From Pluralibacter gergoviae ATCC 33028 = NBRC 105706 (GTDB taxonomy: Bacteria > Pseudomonadota > Gammaproteobacteria > Enterobacterales > Enterobacteriaceae), in NCBI RefSeq assembly GCF_001598855.1, contig NZ_BCZS01000001.1, positions 186,001-250,000 on the forward strand: DNA of 64,000 nucleotides, read 5' to 3'. The translations under genes were made by a program, and so were the position numbers. Under the pieces are notes generated by a model. It was not told the DNA's origin and made no database searches. It saw only the letters and a list, made by a program, of their open reading frames with translations. Positions 49,570 through 59,681 of the stretch are shown piece by piece (the first letter of the stretch is position 1; every line of letters begins with the position of its first letter).

Positions 49570-50454
49570 TCAGTTCAGCTCGATACATTCGAGGCCTTCA
49601 CAGCCCAGCGCCCGCAGGGTGGCGGCGGTGGCATCCAGCTGCGTCAGGCGGGCATCGCTGCGCTCGGCCAGCGCCGCGCGCTGAATATCTTCCCAGGCAT
49701 AGCCGCTAAGGCACAGCAGATTGAGCGCGCCCTGCAGCGGCGGCAGGCTCGGGTTATAGGCGGCGTTTTCTGCGTAGCTGCCGCTGAAAATCGTGCCGTC
49801 GCTTACCTGCAGCGCCACGCCAGACGGCGACCGGCTGTAGGGCGCATGGCTTCTGTTGGCCGCCGCGATTGCCGCCTGCGCCAGCGCATCACCGCTCAGC
49901 GCGTAGCCGTGGTCTTCCTTATCCATCAGCAGCACCTGAATATCGAGATCGCGCGGACCGAAGGCGTCCGGCAGATAGTCTCCAAGCGTGTGCGGCGCTC
50001 TGCCCGGAAGATGCACTTCCAGCGCCAGGCCGCTGTTCAGCTCGTTCATAAACTGGCGGCAGTGGCCGCACGGCGTGTAGTTAACGGTTATGGCCTGCAG
50101 TGATTTTTCGCCCCGCAGCCAGGCGTGGCTGATGGCGCTCTGTTCGGCGTGAATGGTCTGCTGCATGGTGGTGCCGGGGAACTCCATATTGGCTCCGAAG
50201 TACCAGCTGCCGCTGACGCCGCGGGCAATGGCTCCGACGTTAAAGTGCGACAGTCCGGTTTGCGCGCAGGCCGCCGCCAGCGGCAGCAGGCTGAACGCCA
50301 GCGCGTCTTCGTCCAGCCCCGACGCCGCCTTCAGCGCAGAGACCTGCCCGGCGCTCAGTACGGCGGGGAAATGGTTATCGGCAATCATCGGAGCGAGGGC
50401 CGACAGCAGTTCCGCGCCGAGTTGCGCCAGGGCAGATTGAAAACGTGGGTGCAT
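49570..50454 (-). CDS. cdd: Cdd, cytidine deaminase
   Basis: 294 residues from the ATG at 50454, the E. coli length; 25 upstream in-frame codons belong to the promoter. Zinc ligands and catalytic Glu are visible: His102-Ala-Glu104 (IHAEQ) and Cys129-Gly-His-Cys132 (TPCGHCRQF), with a second inactive deaminase half. It converts cytidine and deoxycytidine to uridine derivatives. Tandem CRP-like sites precede it, as in the CytR-regulated E. coli gene. A GC-rich hairpin (49542-49562) lies just past its stop. Confidence 0.97.
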   Translation of the reverse strand: MHPRFQSALAQLGAELLSALAPMIADNHFPAVLSAGQVSALKAASGLDEDALAFSLLPLAAACAQTGLSHFNVGAIARGVSGSWYFGANMEFPGTTMQQTIHAEQSAISHAWLRGEKSLQAITVNYTPCGHCRQFMNELNSGLALEVHLPGRAPHTLGDYLPDAFGPRDLDIQVLLMDKEDHGYALSGDALAQAAIAAANRSHAPYSRSPSGVALQVSDGTIFSGSYAENAAYNPSLPPLQGALNLLCLSGYAWEDIQRAALAERSDARLTQLDATAATLRALGCEGLECIELN

Positions 50455-50485
50455 GAGATAGCCTCGTAACAGTGTAAGGGAAGAC

Positions 50486-50581
50486 AGTGTAGGGACCGTC
50501 CGCGCCTTTATGTGTGATCTGCTTCTCATTAGTAATGCAATATATGTAATTAGCTTCCGTAAGTGTGTGACGTGTCTCAGG
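50486..50581 (-). promoter_or_regulatory. cdd control region with tandem CRP-like sites
   Basis: Two CRP-like sites, TGTGA-TCTGCT-TCTCA (50513-50528) and TGTGA-CGTGTC-TCAGG (50566-50581), are 53 bases apart. A minus-strand -10 box TACACT ends at 50486; with transcription starting near 50480 the inner CRP site is centred about 40 bases upstream. The space between holds TGCAATATATGTAATTA, a candidate CytR region. Confidence 0.7.
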
Positions 50582-50608
50582 TCGGCTGCGCCAGCCCGCG
50601 CGCTGCGC

Positions 50609-51304
50609 TTATTTGAATGCGGCCATGATCAGCGGAAACAGGAGCGGCCCTATCAGCGAAGTAATAATGCCGCACAGCACCAGCGCCAGGGAGCCGAAGG
50701 CGCCCTCCTGGTAGTCCAGCTCCGAGCAGCGGGCGGTGCCGAGGGCGTGCGAGGCGGTGCCCATCGCCAGGCCGCGCGCCGACTTGGTGGTGATATGCAT
50801 CAGGTTGAGCAGCGTATGGCCGAATACCGCCCCGAGGATCCCGACGAAAATCACGCACACCGCGCTGATGGCCGGAATACCGCCGATACTGCTGCTGACC
50901 GCCATGGCAATCGGCGTGGTCACCGATTTTGGCAGCACCGAGGCGGCAATCTCCGGCGTTGCCCCCATCAGAAGGGCGACGCCGGTCCCGGTGACCATCG
51001 CCACCAGGCTGCCCGCAAAGCAGATACTGATAATGGATTTCCAGCGGGCGCGGATCTGGTGCAGCTGTTCATACAGCGGAAACGCCAGCGCCACCACCGC
51101 CGGCTGCAGCAGGTCGTTGAGGATCTTGCTGCCGTGAAAATAGCGGGCGTAGGGAATACCGGTCAGGATCAGAAACGGGATCAGCACTACCATCGACACC
51201 AGCAGCGGGTTAAGCAGCGGACTGCGAAAACGCATCGCCAGGCGGCGGGCGGCGAAGAACACCACCAGCGTCAGCGGCAAAGACCACCAGATATCACTCA
51301 TCAT
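50609..51304 (-). CDS. yohK: YohK, LrgB/CidB-type membrane protein
   Basis: 231 residues from the ATG at 51304, the E. coli length; a longer open frame upstream overlaps yohJ out of register and is not used. Six to seven membrane helices and the LrgB signature [20 protein letters not shown] and [12 protein letters not shown], then [16 protein letters not shown]. It works with YohJ in a two-component, holin/antiholin-like or pyruvate/uridine-type transport complex; the substrate is not settled. Overlaps yohJ by 11 bases. Confidence 0.94.
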   Translation of the reverse strand: MMSDIWWSLPLTLVVFFAARRLAMRFRSPLLNPLLVSMVVLIPFLILTGIPYARYFHGSKILNDLLQPAVVALAFPLYEQLHQIRARWKSIISICFAGSLVAMVTGTGVALLMGATPEIAASVLPKSVTTPIAMAVSSSIGGIPAISAVCVIFVGILGAVFGHTLLNLMHITTKSARGLAMGTASHALGTARCSELDYQEGAFGSLALVLCGIITSLIGPLLFPLIMAAFK

Positions 51305-51698
51305 TTTTCGGTTCCTTACGACCAACGACTTTACGCTCGCCGTGGATAATGTGCGTCGTCCAGCCGACCACCAGGAAAGCGATAAAGGTACTGATAATGC
51401 AGGACACGACCACCGGACCAAACTGCGCGCGCAGCAGATCGAAATACTGCATTACGCCGACGCCGATGGGCACAAACAGCAGCGCCATGTAGCGGATAAG
51501 AATGTTACAGCCGGGATTCACCCAGTCTGCCGGGAGAATTTGCAGCGCCAGCAGTACGAAGAGGATAAGCATGCCGATGATGCTGCCCGGAATCGCGATC
51601 GGCAGCAGAGAAGAGAGATAAATCCCCGCGTATAAGCAGGCGTAAATCAGCACAAATGCCCGCAGGTACTGCCAGATAGTAATCAGTGATTTGCTCAT
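51294..51698 (-). CDS. yohJ: YohJ, LrgA/CidA-type membrane protein
   Basis: 134 residues from the ATG at 51698 (E. coli 132). Four membrane helices and the CidA/LrgA family stretch [18 protein letters not shown], followed by [15 protein letters not shown]. Partner of YohK; the 11-base overlap implies coupled translation. In E. coli dusC is the next gene, divergent; here the mhb island has been placed between them. Confidence 0.93.
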   Translation of the reverse strand: MSKSLITIWQYLRAFVLIYACLYAGIYLSSLLPIAIPGSIIGMLILFVLLALQILPADWVNPGCNILIRYMALLFVPIGVGVMQYFDLLRAQFGPVVVSCIISTFIAFLVVGWTTHIIHGERKVVGRKEPKNDE

Positions 51699-51803
51699 GG
51701 TTGAGACCCTTGATGGAAGGCATTCATCATACAATTAAAGCCAGTTATGTGCTACAGATCACATCATGAATTGTGAGCATGCCTGACATAGACGAGCGGA
51801 ACA

Positions 51804-52727
51804 TCAGGTATCTGACTGAAGCGGATGCGATAAATGATAAAGAAATCGACTCAGCGCCTGCGATGGCTGATCGTTTCTTCTCCAAAATACGCCGACGCTT
51901 CCTTTTTGCTCAATCTTCGGCAGCTCCAGAATCGTAAGCTGCTCCTGTTGGGCGTAGCGTTCTGCTAGCCGTAAAGAAAGAATAGATATCATATCGCTGC
52001 TTTGCAGCAGGCTGACGCTGACGTTCATCGAGGCGGATTCAATGGTGTTTTCCGGCAGCATCACGCCGTTATCGACAAGGGCGTTATCGATACTTTGGCG
52101 AATAGGCGTGCCGGTGGGCCAGACTATCCAGCGCCACGGCTCCAGATCCTTCCAGCTCAATCGGTTGTAGACGGCGAGTGGGTGATCTGTTCGGGCGACA
52201 AAGCAAACGGGTTCGGTGTACAACACTTGATAATTGAGCGGCAACTCCAGTGCTCGTCCGCCGATACGCCCGATCACCACATCCACCACGCCTGACTGCA
52301 AATCCTGCAGCAGCGGAGTCATCACTTTTTCTTCAATGTTCAAATGCAAAGAAGGCATTTCTTTAAGCAGTGGCAAAATCGCCTTCGAGACACAATCGGT
52401 CGCTACAGGGGAGCAGCCGATTTTCAGACTGCCGACCAGGCCGCCCTGTTTGAAACGATCCATCTCAAACCGCGAACGTTCAAGATCGTTGATCAAGCGC
52501 TGAGCGTGCTGAATAAGTAGTTTCCCTCCTTCAGAGGGGCGTAGACCTTTGCTATGGCGTTCGAAGAGTGTGATCCCGACCTCTTCTTCGAACTGTGTTA
52601 ACCATTTCGACAGCGCCGGCTGGGTGATATTCATCTTTTTCGCCACCTGAGTCAGATTGCATTGCTCTCCCAGCGCAACCAGTATTTGCAGGTGATGAAG
52701 CTTAAGTTTATGCGTCCAGTTTCCCAT
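51804..52727 (-). CDS. mhbR: MhbR, LysR-type regulator of 3-hydroxybenzoate degradation
   Basis: 307 residues from the ATG at 52727, preceded by GAGG at nine bases. Helix-turn-helix at residues 10-40 (HHLQILVALGEQCNLTQVAK then MNITQPALSKWLTQFEEEV). A LysR effector domain follows. It is divergent from mhbT, the gene arrangement described for the Klebsiella mhb cluster, where MhbR activates transcription. Its ribosome-binding site lies inside a perfect palindrome. Codons are richer in A/T than in the flanking genes. Confidence 0.92.
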   Translation of the reverse strand: MGNWTHKLKLHHLQILVALGEQCNLTQVAKKMNITQPALSKWLTQFEEEVGITLFERHSKGLRPSEGGKLLIQHAQRLINDLERSRFEMDRFKQGGLVGSLKIGCSPVATDCVSKAILPLLKEMPSLHLNIEEKVMTPLLQDLQSGVVDVVIGRIGGRALELPLNYQVLYTEPVCFVARTDHPLAVYNRLSWKDLEPWRWIVWPTGTPIRQSIDNALVDNGVMLPENTIESASMNVSVSLLQSSDMISILSLRLAERYAQQEQLTILELPKIEQKGSVGVFWRRNDQPSQALSRFLYHLSHPLQSDT

Positions 52728-52732
52728 CAGCA

Positions 52733-52748
52733 ATAACCTCCAGGTTAT
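52733..52748. promoter_or_regulatory. Perfect palindrome over the mhbR ribosome-binding site
   Basis: ATAACCT-CC-AGGTTAT, five bases upstream of the mhbR start. The minus-strand Shine-Dalgarno sequence GGAGG lies within it, so it could be an autoregulatory operator or an RNA hairpin that hides the site. Confidence 0.6.
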
Positions 52749-52853
52749 GACTCTGCATAGAAAGCCATTGTACAACTCATTTCAGTTGCCACAAAATCGC
52801 TACATACAAACAACAAATACAACATTTACCCTACACACCTGAGGCATTCCCCT

Positions 52854-54212
52854 ATGACTCAACGACGTGAATTACAGGCTTTAATAGATACAGTTCCTAT
52901 CGGCGCGCTCCAGTGGCGTGTCATTCTCTGTTGTTTCTTTGTTGTCATGATGGATGGATTTGATACGGCCGCGATTGGGTTTATTGCACCCGATATCCGC
53001 GCACACTGGCAACTGACGGCAGCAGGATTAGCCCCATTATTTGGCGCAGGCCTGATAGGGCTCACCGCAGGGGCGCTGCTTTGCGGCCCGCTCTCCGATC
53101 GCTTTGGCCGTAAACGCGTCATTGAGTGGTGTGTGGCGTTTTTCGGTATTCTCAGCCTGCTTTCTGCCTTTTCACCTGACCTGGAAACACTGGTGCTCCT
53201 GCGCTTCTTAACCGGGCTGGGATTAGGCGGCGCGATGCCGAACACCATCACCATGACCTCCGAATACCTGCCATCGCGTCGCCGCGGTGCGCTGGTCACC
53301 CTGATGTTCTGCGGCTTCACGCTCGGCTCCGCCTTTGGCGGGATCGTTAGCGCACAACTGGTGGGCATTATTGGCTGGGCGGGCATTCTGGTGCTCGGCG
53401 GCGTACTGCCGATGATCCTGTTCTTCTATTTACTGTTCGCGCTGCCGGAATCGCCGCGCTGGATGGTTCGCCGTCAGCGTCCCCAAGCACACATTGCGCG
53501 GCTGGTCAGTGAGATGACACAGCGGCGCCATGACAACACTACTTTTTGGCTCGATGAACCAACGTCGGAGCACAAAGGCAGCATTGGTCAGCTTTTTGCC
53601 AGACACCAGCTCGCTATCACGCTAATGCTGTGGGTGGTGTTCTTTATGAGCCTGCTGATTATCTATCTGCTCTCAAGCTGGATGCCGACGCTGCTTAACC
53701 ATCGTGGCATCGACCTGCAACATGCGTCATGGGTGACGGCAGCGTTCCAGATTGGCGGCACTATGGGCGCTATTCTGCTCGGCGTATTAATGGATAAATT
53801 CAATCCCTTCCGGGTGTTAGCGGTGAGCTACGCGCTGGGTGCGGTGTGCATCATGATGATTGGCCTGAGCGAAAACGGGCTCTGGCTGATGGCGCTGGCG
53901 ATATTCGGTACCGGGATTGGAGTCAGCGGCTCGCAGGTTGGGCTGAACGCCCTAACCGCCATGCTCTACCCGACCCAAAGCCGCGCGACAGGCGTGAGCT
54001 GGGCAAACGCCATTGGTCGCTGCGGCGCCATCGTCGGTTCGGTTTCCGGCGGGGTAATGATGGCGCTGAACTTCTCTTTTGACACTCTGTTTTATGTGAT
54101 TGCCGTTCCGGCAGCCATCTGCGCCATCATGTTGACGCTACTTACCCTGGCTGTGCGCCGGACGACAACTGTACCCAACACGCTGCCTGCTGCGGGCGTG
54201 GCGAACAAATAA
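52854..54212 (+). CDS. mhbT: MhbT, MFS transporter for 3-hydroxybenzoate
   Basis: 452 residues, twelve membrane helices. Aromatic acid:H+ symporter (AAHS) family: motif [15 protein letters not shown] in helix 1, [15 protein letters not shown] after helix 2, and [16 protein letters not shown] between helices 4 and 5. It imports 3-hydroxybenzoate (and possibly gentisate) with protons. It leads the mhbTDHIM operon, 126 bases from the divergent mhbR start. Confidence 0.93.
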   Translation: MTQRRELQALIDTVPIGALQWRVILCCFFVVMMDGFDTAAIGFIAPDIRAHWQLTAAGLAPLFGAGLIGLTAGALLCGPLSDRFGRKRVIEWCVAFFGILSLLSAFSPDLETLVLLRFLTGLGLGGAMPNTITMTSEYLPSRRRGALVTLMFCGFTLGSAFGGIVSAQLVGIIGWAGILVLGGVLPMILFFYLLFALPESPRWMVRRQRPQAHIARLVSEMTQRRHDNTTFWLDEPTSEHKGSIGQLFARHQLAITLMLWVVFFMSLLIIYLLSSWMPTLLNHRGIDLQHASWVTAAFQIGGTMGAILLGVLMDKFNPFRVLAVSYALGAVCIMMIGLSENGLWLMALAIFGTGIGVSGSQVGLNALTAMLYPTQSRATGVSWANAIGRCGAIVGSVSGGVMMALNFSFDTLFYVIAVPAAICAIMLTLLTLAVRRTTTVPNTLPAAGVANK

Positions 54213-54223
54213 GGAGAATAACA

Positions 54224-55261
54224 ATGAGCCAGATGAATCCGGACGTCAAAAATGAACGCCAACAATACTACCAACATATTGCCGGGCAGAACCTGACGCC
54301 GTTGTGGGAATCGCTACATCACCTGGTGCCGCAAACGCCAAATCCGACCTGTGCGCCTGCACACTGGAGCTACCAGGAAATTCGTCCGCTGTTGCTCGAG
54401 AGCGGTTCGCTGATTGGCGCGAAGGAGGCGGTGCGTCGCGTGCTAGTGCTGGAGAATCCGGCGCTGCGTGGGCAATCTTCTATAACGTCGTCACTGTATG
54501 CGGGTTTACAGCTGATTATGCCGGGTGAAGTGGCCCCAAGCCATCGCCATAACCAGTCAGCATTACGTTTTATTGTGGAGGGAAAAGGCGCGTTTACTGC
54601 CGTTGAGGGCGAGCGCACCCAGATGCATCCGGGGGATTTTATTCTGACGCCGCAGTGGCGCTGGCACGACCACGGCAACCCGGGCGATGAACCGGTGATT
54701 TGGATGGACGGCCTGGACCTGCCGCTGGTGAACTACCTGGGCTGTGGCTTTGCGGAAGATTACCCGGAAGATCAGCAGCCAGTCACACGCAAAGAGGGCG
54801 ATTATCTGCCGCGCTATGCTGCCAATATGCTGCCGCTGCGCCATCAAACCGGCAACTCCTCGCCAATCTTTAACTATCGCTATGACCGTAGCCGCGAAGT
54901 GCTGCATGACCTGACTCGGCTGGGAGATGCTGATGAGTGGGATGGTTACAAAATGCGCTACGTGAATCCGATCACGGGCGGTTATCCAATGCCATCAATG
55001 GGCACATTTTTGCAGCTATTGCCGAAGGGTTTCCGATCCCGCCAGGCGCGTACCACTGACAGCACCATTTATCATGTGGTGGAAGGCTGCGGGCATGTCT
55101 CGGTGGGTAATCAGGTATTTAGCTTTAAAGAGAAAGATATTTTTGTCGTGCCAACCTGGCACAGCGTGTCCTTTGATGCGCAGAACGAAACTGTGTTGTT
55201 TAGTTTTTCGGACCGCCCCGTTCAGGAAGCGCTGGGCCTGTTCCGTGAAGCACGCTACTAA
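54224..55261 (+). CDS. mhbD: MhbD, gentisate 1,2-dioxygenase
   Basis: 345 residues. Bicupin iron dioxygenase: iron ligands His107 and His109 in [13 protein letters not shown] and a third His at 148 or 150 in WRWHDHGNP; a second cupin follows with [15 protein letters not shown]. It opens the gentisate ring between C1 and C2 to give maleylpyruvate. AAGGAGAATAAC precedes the ATG; 11 bases from mhbT. Confidence 0.95.
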   Translation: MSQMNPDVKNERQQYYQHIAGQNLTPLWESLHHLVPQTPNPTCAPAHWSYQEIRPLLLESGSLIGAKEAVRRVLVLENPALRGQSSITSSLYAGLQLIMPGEVAPSHRHNQSALRFIVEGKGAFTAVEGERTQMHPGDFILTPQWRWHDHGNPGDEPVIWMDGLDLPLVNYLGCGFAEDYPEDQQPVTRKEGDYLPRYAANMLPLRHQTGNSSPIFNYRYDRSREVLHDLTRLGDADEWDGYKMRYVNPITGGYPMPSMGTFLQLLPKGFRSRQARTTDSTIYHVVEGCGHVSVGNQVFSFKEKDIFVVPTWHSVSFDAQNETVLFSFSDRPVQEALGLFREARY

Positions 55262-55274
55262 TCAGGAGAAAATA

Positions 55275-55976
55275 ATGAGCAAATACGTATTTGAACCCCA
55301 GGCCCTTATCGCAATTCCGGTTGTCGGCAGCGACGCGCAGTTCCCGGTCCGCCGAGTCTATTGTGTCGGACGTAACTATGCCGCGCATGCACGCGAAATG
55401 GGCTTTGACCCGGACCGCGAACCGCCATTTTTCTTCTGCAAACCCGCGGACGCGGTTGTTCCTGTTGCTGCAGGAGAAATATTAAATCTGGCCTATCCGG
55501 CGCAGACCGATAACTATCACTATGAAATCGAACTGGTGGTGGCGATTGGGAAAAAAGGTAGCAATATTCCGCAGGAAAATGCGCACGAGTATGTCTGGGG
55601 ATACGCCACCGGCCTGGACATGACCCGTCGCGATCGCCAGTTGGAAATGCGTAAAATGGGCCGTCCATGGGAAATCGGTAAAGCCTTTGATCATTCCGCA
55701 CCCATTTCACCACTGCATAAAGCCGCTGAGGTTTCCGGCATCGATAAGGCACCAATTTGGTTACAGGTAAACGGTGAAGATCACCAGCGCAGCGATATTA
55801 AACATTTGATCTGGTCAGTGAATGAAACCATCAGTTACCTGTCACGCTTCTTTGAACTGCAGCCGGGTGACCTGATTTTCACCGGTACGCCGGAAGGTGT
55901 TGGCGCCGTGGTGAAAGGCGACACCATCACTGGCAACGTCGATGGTTTAACGCCTATCGCAGTGAAGATTGTTTGA
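55275..55976 (+). CDS. mhbH: MhbH, fumarylpyruvate hydrolase
   Basis: 233 residues from the ATG at 55275, which has AGGAGAAAAT upstream; earlier in-frame starts are inside mhbD. Fumarylacetoacetate-hydrolase family: [27 protein letters not shown] with metal-binding Glu residues, [12 protein letters not shown], and [15 protein letters not shown] near the end. It splits fumarylpyruvate into fumarate and pyruvate, the last step of the pathway. Eight bases separate it from mhbI. Confidence 0.95.
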   Translation: MSKYVFEPQALIAIPVVGSDAQFPVRRVYCVGRNYAAHAREMGFDPDREPPFFFCKPADAVVPVAAGEILNLAYPAQTDNYHYEIELVVAIGKKGSNIPQENAHEYVWGYATGLDMTRRDRQLEMRKMGRPWEIGKAFDHSAPISPLHKAAEVSGIDKAPIWLQVNGEDHQRSDIKHLIWSVNETISYLSRFFELQPGDLIFTGTPEGVGAVVKGDTITGNVDGLTPIAVKIV

Positions 55977-55984
55977 GGTGACTG

Positions 55985-56629
55985 ATGAAACTATACAGTT
56001 TTTTCAATAGCTCGGCCTCTTATCGGGTGCGCATCGCAATGGCACTCAAGGGGATTGATTATGAGACCGTTGGCGTCAATATTCGCATTGGCCAGCAAAA
56101 TGAGCTGAAGTACCGCCGGCTTAATCCCGTTGGTCTGGTACCTGCGCTGATAACAGATGATGGTGAATCGCTGGGGCAGTCGCTGGCAATTATTGACTGG
56201 CTGGACCGGCATTTTCCCCAAACTCCGCTGCTACCGAATAACGATCCGGCGCGGATGCGTATTCTGGAGATTGTTTACGCCATCAGTTGCGATATCCACC
56301 CAATCAATAACATGCGTGTCTTGCGTTACCTTACTGACGAACTGGGAGTGAGCGAAGAAGCTAAACAACGCTGGTACGCGCACTGGGTCCATCAGGGACT
56401 GAGTGCTGTTGAGCAACTTCTGCGCCAGAGTCCGGCGGGGCAATTCTGCGTGGGTGATGCGCCAACGCTAGCCGATTGTTGCTTAGTTCCTCAATGGGCT
56501 AATGCGTTACGTATGGGTTGCGATCTTAGCGGGTATCCCCGCTGTAAAGCCGTTTATGAATCATGTTCCGCGCTGCCTGCATTCGTCGCTGCCGCACCAG
56601 AGAACCAGCTGGATAAAATTCCGGCATAG
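55985..56629 (+). CDS. mhbI: MhbI, maleylpyruvate isomerase (zeta-class GST fold)
   Basis: 214 residues. Zeta-class glutathione transferase: the N-terminal motif LYSFFNSSASYRVRIAMALKG contains the Ser-Ser-Xaa-Ser glutathione site, then RRLNPVGLVPALI and GESLGQSLAIIDWLD. It isomerises maleylpyruvate to fumarylpyruvate, using glutathione as cofactor in the Klebsiella type enzyme. It fits between mhbH and mhbM in the operon. Confidence 0.94.
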   Translation: MKLYSFFNSSASYRVRIAMALKGIDYETVGVNIRIGQQNELKYRRLNPVGLVPALITDDGESLGQSLAIIDWLDRHFPQTPLLPNNDPARMRILEIVYAISCDIHPINNMRVLRYLTDELGVSEEAKQRWYAHWVHQGLSAVEQLLRQSPAGQFCVGDAPTLADCCLVPQWANALRMGCDLSGYPRCKAVYESCSALPAFVAAAPENQLDKIPA

Positions 56630-56643
56630 TAAGGAGAATTATC

Positions 56644-57837
56644 ATGGCAAAAGTGATGAGCGCAATTATTGTCGGTGGCGGGATTGGCGGTGCGGCGACC
56701 GCGCTGTCTTTGGCGCGTCAGGGCATCAAGGTGATGCTGCTGGAAAGGGCGCATGAAATAGGCGAAATCGGCGCAGGGATCCAGCTTGGCCCGAACGCAT
56801 TTTCGGCGCTGGACAGTTTGGGCGTAGGCGATATAGCGCGCCAGCGCGCGGTCTTTACCGATCATATCACCATGATGGACGCGGTTAGCGGTGAGGAAGT
56901 CGTGCATATCGAAACCGGGAATACGTTCCGCGACCATTTTGGCGGCCCGTATGCGGTGATCCATCGTGTGGATATTCATGCGACGGTGTGGGAAGCGGCG
57001 ATGAAGCACCCGGACGTAGAATATCGTACCTCGACGCACGTGGTGGATATCCGTCAGAGCGACCATGACATTACTGTATTCGATGACAAAGGCAACAGCT
57101 GGACGGCGGACATTCTTATTGGCTGCGATGGCGTAAAATCAGTGGTGCGTCAGAGCCTGCTTGGCGACGCGCCGCGCGTGACCGGGCACGTGGTCTATCG
57201 CGCGGTAATCGATTGTGACGATATGCCAGACGATCTTCGCATCAACGCGCCGGTGCTGTGGGCGGGTCCACATTGTCACCTAGTGCATTACCCGTTGCGC
57301 GGCGGCAAACAGTACAACCTGGTGGTCACTTTCCACAGCCGCGAGACGGAAGAATGGGGCGTAAAGGATGGCAGCAAAGAAGAGGTGCTCTCTTACTTTA
57401 AAGGCATTCACCCTCGGCCGCGTCAGATGCTTGATAAGCCAACGTCCTGGCGTCGGTGGTCCACCGCCGACCGTGAGCCGGTCGAAAAATGGGGTAACGA
57501 TCGGGTTACTTTAGTGGGTGATGCGGCGCATCCGGTGGCACAGTATATGGCACAGGGGGCATGTATGGCGCTGGAGGATGCGGTTACCATCGGTAAAGCG
57601 CTGGCACAATGCGATGGTGACGCAGCGGAAGCGTTCGCGCTGTATGAGTCCGTGCGTATTCCGCGCACCGCGCGTATTGTCTGGTCGACCCGCGAGATGG
57701 GACGTATTTATCACGCCGCAGGCGTGGAACGCCACGTGCGTAATTTACTGTGGAAAGGCAAAACCCAGGCTGAGTTTTATCGCGCGATGGAGTGGCTCTA
57801 CGGCTGGAAAGAAGAGAACTGCCTGGAACCCCGCTAA
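56644..57837 (+). CDS. mhbM: MhbM, 3-hydroxybenzoate 6-monooxygenase
   Basis: 397 residues. Single-component flavoprotein hydroxylase: dinucleotide-binding GGGIGGAAT (residues 11-19), the DG motif ILIGCDGVKSVVRQ and the GD motif VTLVGDAAHPVAQYMAQG. It hydroxylates 3-hydroxybenzoate to gentisate using NADH and oxygen, so it feeds MhbD. AAGGAGAATTATC precedes the ATG. It is the last mhb gene; a terminator follows. Confidence 0.95.
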   Translation: MAKVMSAIIVGGGIGGAATALSLARQGIKVMLLERAHEIGEIGAGIQLGPNAFSALDSLGVGDIARQRAVFTDHITMMDAVSGEEVVHIETGNTFRDHFGGPYAVIHRVDIHATVWEAAMKHPDVEYRTSTHVVDIRQSDHDITVFDDKGNSWTADILIGCDGVKSVVRQSLLGDAPRVTGHVVYRAVIDCDDMPDDLRINAPVLWAGPHCHLVHYPLRGGKQYNLVVTFHSRETEEWGVKDGSKEEVLSYFKGIHPRPRQMLDKPTSWRRWSTADREPVEKWGNDRVTLVGDAAHPVAQYMAQGACMALEDAVTIGKALAQCDGDAAEAFALYESVRIPRTARIVWSTREMGRIYHAAGVERHVRNLLWKGKTQAEFYRAMEWLYGWKEENCLEPR

Positions 57838-57856
57838 CCGGCTTTTAACCGATGAA

Positions 57857-57887
57857 AAGAGGCGCTAACATAGCGCCTCTTTTTTTA
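57857..57887 (+). terminator. Rho-independent terminator of the mhb operon
   Basis: AGAGGCGCTA / TAGCGCCTCT around an ACA loop, then a T-tract of about seven. It ends 13 bases before the dusC start. Confidence 0.92.
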
Positions 57888-57899
57888 TCGGGTATCAAT

Positions 57900-58862
57900 A
57901 TGCGTGTTTTACTGGCGCCGATGGAAGGCGTGCTCGATTCTCTGGTGCGCGAGCTGCTGACTGGAGTGAATGATTACGACCTCTGCATCACCGAATTTCT
58001 GCGCGTGGTGGATAAACTCCTGCCGGTAAAATCGTTCCATAAATTGTGCCCGGAACTGAATAACCACAGCCGTACGGCGAGCGGCACGCGGGTGCGCATC
58101 CAGCTGCTGGGCCAGCATCCGCAGTGGCTGGCCGAAAACGCCGCCCGCGCGGTGGAGCTAGGCTCGTGGGGCGTTGACCTCAACTGCGGCTGTCCGTCGA
58201 AAGTGGTCAACGGCAGCGGCGGCGGCGCCACACTGCTTAAAGATCCGGACCTTATCTACCGCGCCGCGAAGGCGATGCGCGAGGCGGTGCCGGCCGCGCT
58301 GCCGGTCACCGTGAAAGTCCGCCTCGGCTGGGACAGCGGCGAGCGCCAGTTTGAAATCGCCGACGCGGTGCAGCAGGCGGGAGCCACGGAAATCACGGTC
58401 CACGGGCGCACCAAAGAGGACGGCTACCGGGCCGAGCGCATCAACTGGCAGGCGATCGGCGATATTCGCCGCCGGCTGACCATCCCGGTGATCGCCAACG
58501 GCGAGATCCGGGACTGGCAGAGCGCCAGGGAGTGCATGGCGGTGACCGGCTGCGATGCGGTAATGATCGGCCGCTGGGCGCTCAACGTGCCGAATCTCAG
58601 CCGGGTAGTGAAGGATAACGCGCCGCGCATGCCGTGGCCGGAGGTGATGCAGCTGCTTCTCAAGTACTGCGGCCTTGAGAAGCAGGGCGATACCGGCCTG
58701 TATCACGTGGCGCGCATCAAGCAGTGGCTGGGCTATCTGCGCAAGGAGTACAGCGAAGCGGAGGCGCTTTTCGTCACCATCCGCGCGCTTGCGGACTCGG
58801 CGGCCATCGCCCGGGCTATCGAGCAGGCGGCCAGCCGCCTCAGCCGGGCCGGCGGGCGCTGA
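57900..58862 (+). CDS. dusC: DusC, tRNA-dihydrouridine16 synthase
   Basis: 320 residues from the ATG at 57900 (E. coli 315); the 16 upstream codons include the terminator and are not coding. FMN-binding TIM barrel: N-terminus [13 protein letters not shown], catalytic Cys98 in DLNCGCPSK, and [10 protein letters not shown]. It reduces U16 in tRNA. Position 226 is Trp in MIGRWALN, where E. coli has Gly. The gene has only 62 bases between the mhbM stop and its start, mostly terminator. Confidence 0.94.
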   Translation: MRVLLAPMEGVLDSLVRELLTGVNDYDLCITEFLRVVDKLLPVKSFHKLCPELNNHSRTASGTRVRIQLLGQHPQWLAENAARAVELGSWGVDLNCGCPSKVVNGSGGGATLLKDPDLIYRAAKAMREAVPAALPVTVKVRLGWDSGERQFEIADAVQQAGATEITVHGRTKEDGYRAERINWQAIGDIRRRLTIPVIANGEIRDWQSARECMAVTGCDAVMIGRWALNVPNLSRVVKDNAPRMPWPEVMQLLLKYCGLEKQGDTGLYHVARIKQWLGYLRKEYSEAEALFVTIRALADSAAIARAIEQAASRLSRAGGR

Positions 58863-59574
58863 GTAAAAACAGCATCGGGCGCGCCGTTTCCTCTTCCAGC
58901 GCCGGATTGGCGCGGACCTGAGCCTGGTCCGGGCCCCACTCATCGACGTGGACAATCTCAAATCCGGCGGCCAGCAGGGCGTTGATCCAACTGGCCAGTT
59001 TGCGGTGCTGCTTCTTCACGCCGTCGGCAAACCAGTTGCTGACGCGCTCGCCCTCCTGCTGATAGTGATTGACCGGCCATGATTTCTCACCGGCCTCATC
59101 CTGCACCCAGCCCTGCCTGAGCGGCGCGGTGTAGATGGGGTGCTCGGCGGAAAACACCAGCATACCGCCCGGCTTCAGGGCCTGAAACAGCGTCGCGAAC
59201 AGGCCGTCGATATCGCGCAGGTAGTGCAGAGCCAGCGAACTGTAGGCCAGATCCGCGCTCTGCGCGCCGAGGCGCAGCGTCTCCAGATCCTCCCGGCGGT
59301 AGGTGATGCCCGGATCGCGGGTCATCTCCTGCGCTTTTGCCAGCATCTTCTCCGACACGTCCAGCCCCAGAACGGCGGCGGCGCCCTGTTCGCGCGCCCA
59401 GCGGCAGAACCAGCCGTAGCCGCAGCCTAAATCCACAATCTTTTTATCTGCAACAGCGGGCAGCATGCTGCGCAGCGCGGGCCATTCCGGCGCGCCGTCC
59501 AGGCCTTTAACCGAGCGGTCGAGCGTGGCATAGCCGGCAAAAAACTGCGGGTCGTCATACATATTTTGCGTCAT
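58840..59574 (-). CDS. Class I SAM-dependent methyltransferase
   Basis: 244 residues. Methyltransferase motif [15 protein letters not shown] at about residue 46, acidic motif [11 protein letters not shown], and motif [19 protein letters not shown], with [14 protein letters not shown] as the post-III strand. It belongs to the Methyltransf_11/25 group; the substrate is unknown. Its 3' end overlaps the dusC end by 23 bases on the opposite strand. GAGGAAATG precedes the ATG. Confidence 0.9.
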   Translation of the reverse strand: MTQNMYDDPQFFAGYATLDRSVKGLDGAPEWPALRSMLPAVADKKIVDLGCGYGWFCRWAREQGAAAVLGLDVSEKMLAKAQEMTRDPGITYRREDLETLRLGAQSADLAYSSLALHYLRDIDGLFATLFQALKPGGMLVFSAEHPIYTAPLRQGWVQDEAGEKSWPVNHYQQEGERVSNWFADGVKKQHRKLASWINALLAAGFEIVHVDEWGPDQAQVRANPALEEETARPMLFLLSARRPG

Positions 59575-59681
59575 TACATTTCCTCAGATATCGGCATTTC
59601 AGGGAGTATACGTAAAACCCGGTCTGAGGATAATTCCACACCTTCTATACTTATATTCCTCATCACCAGCAGGAGTGCGCT

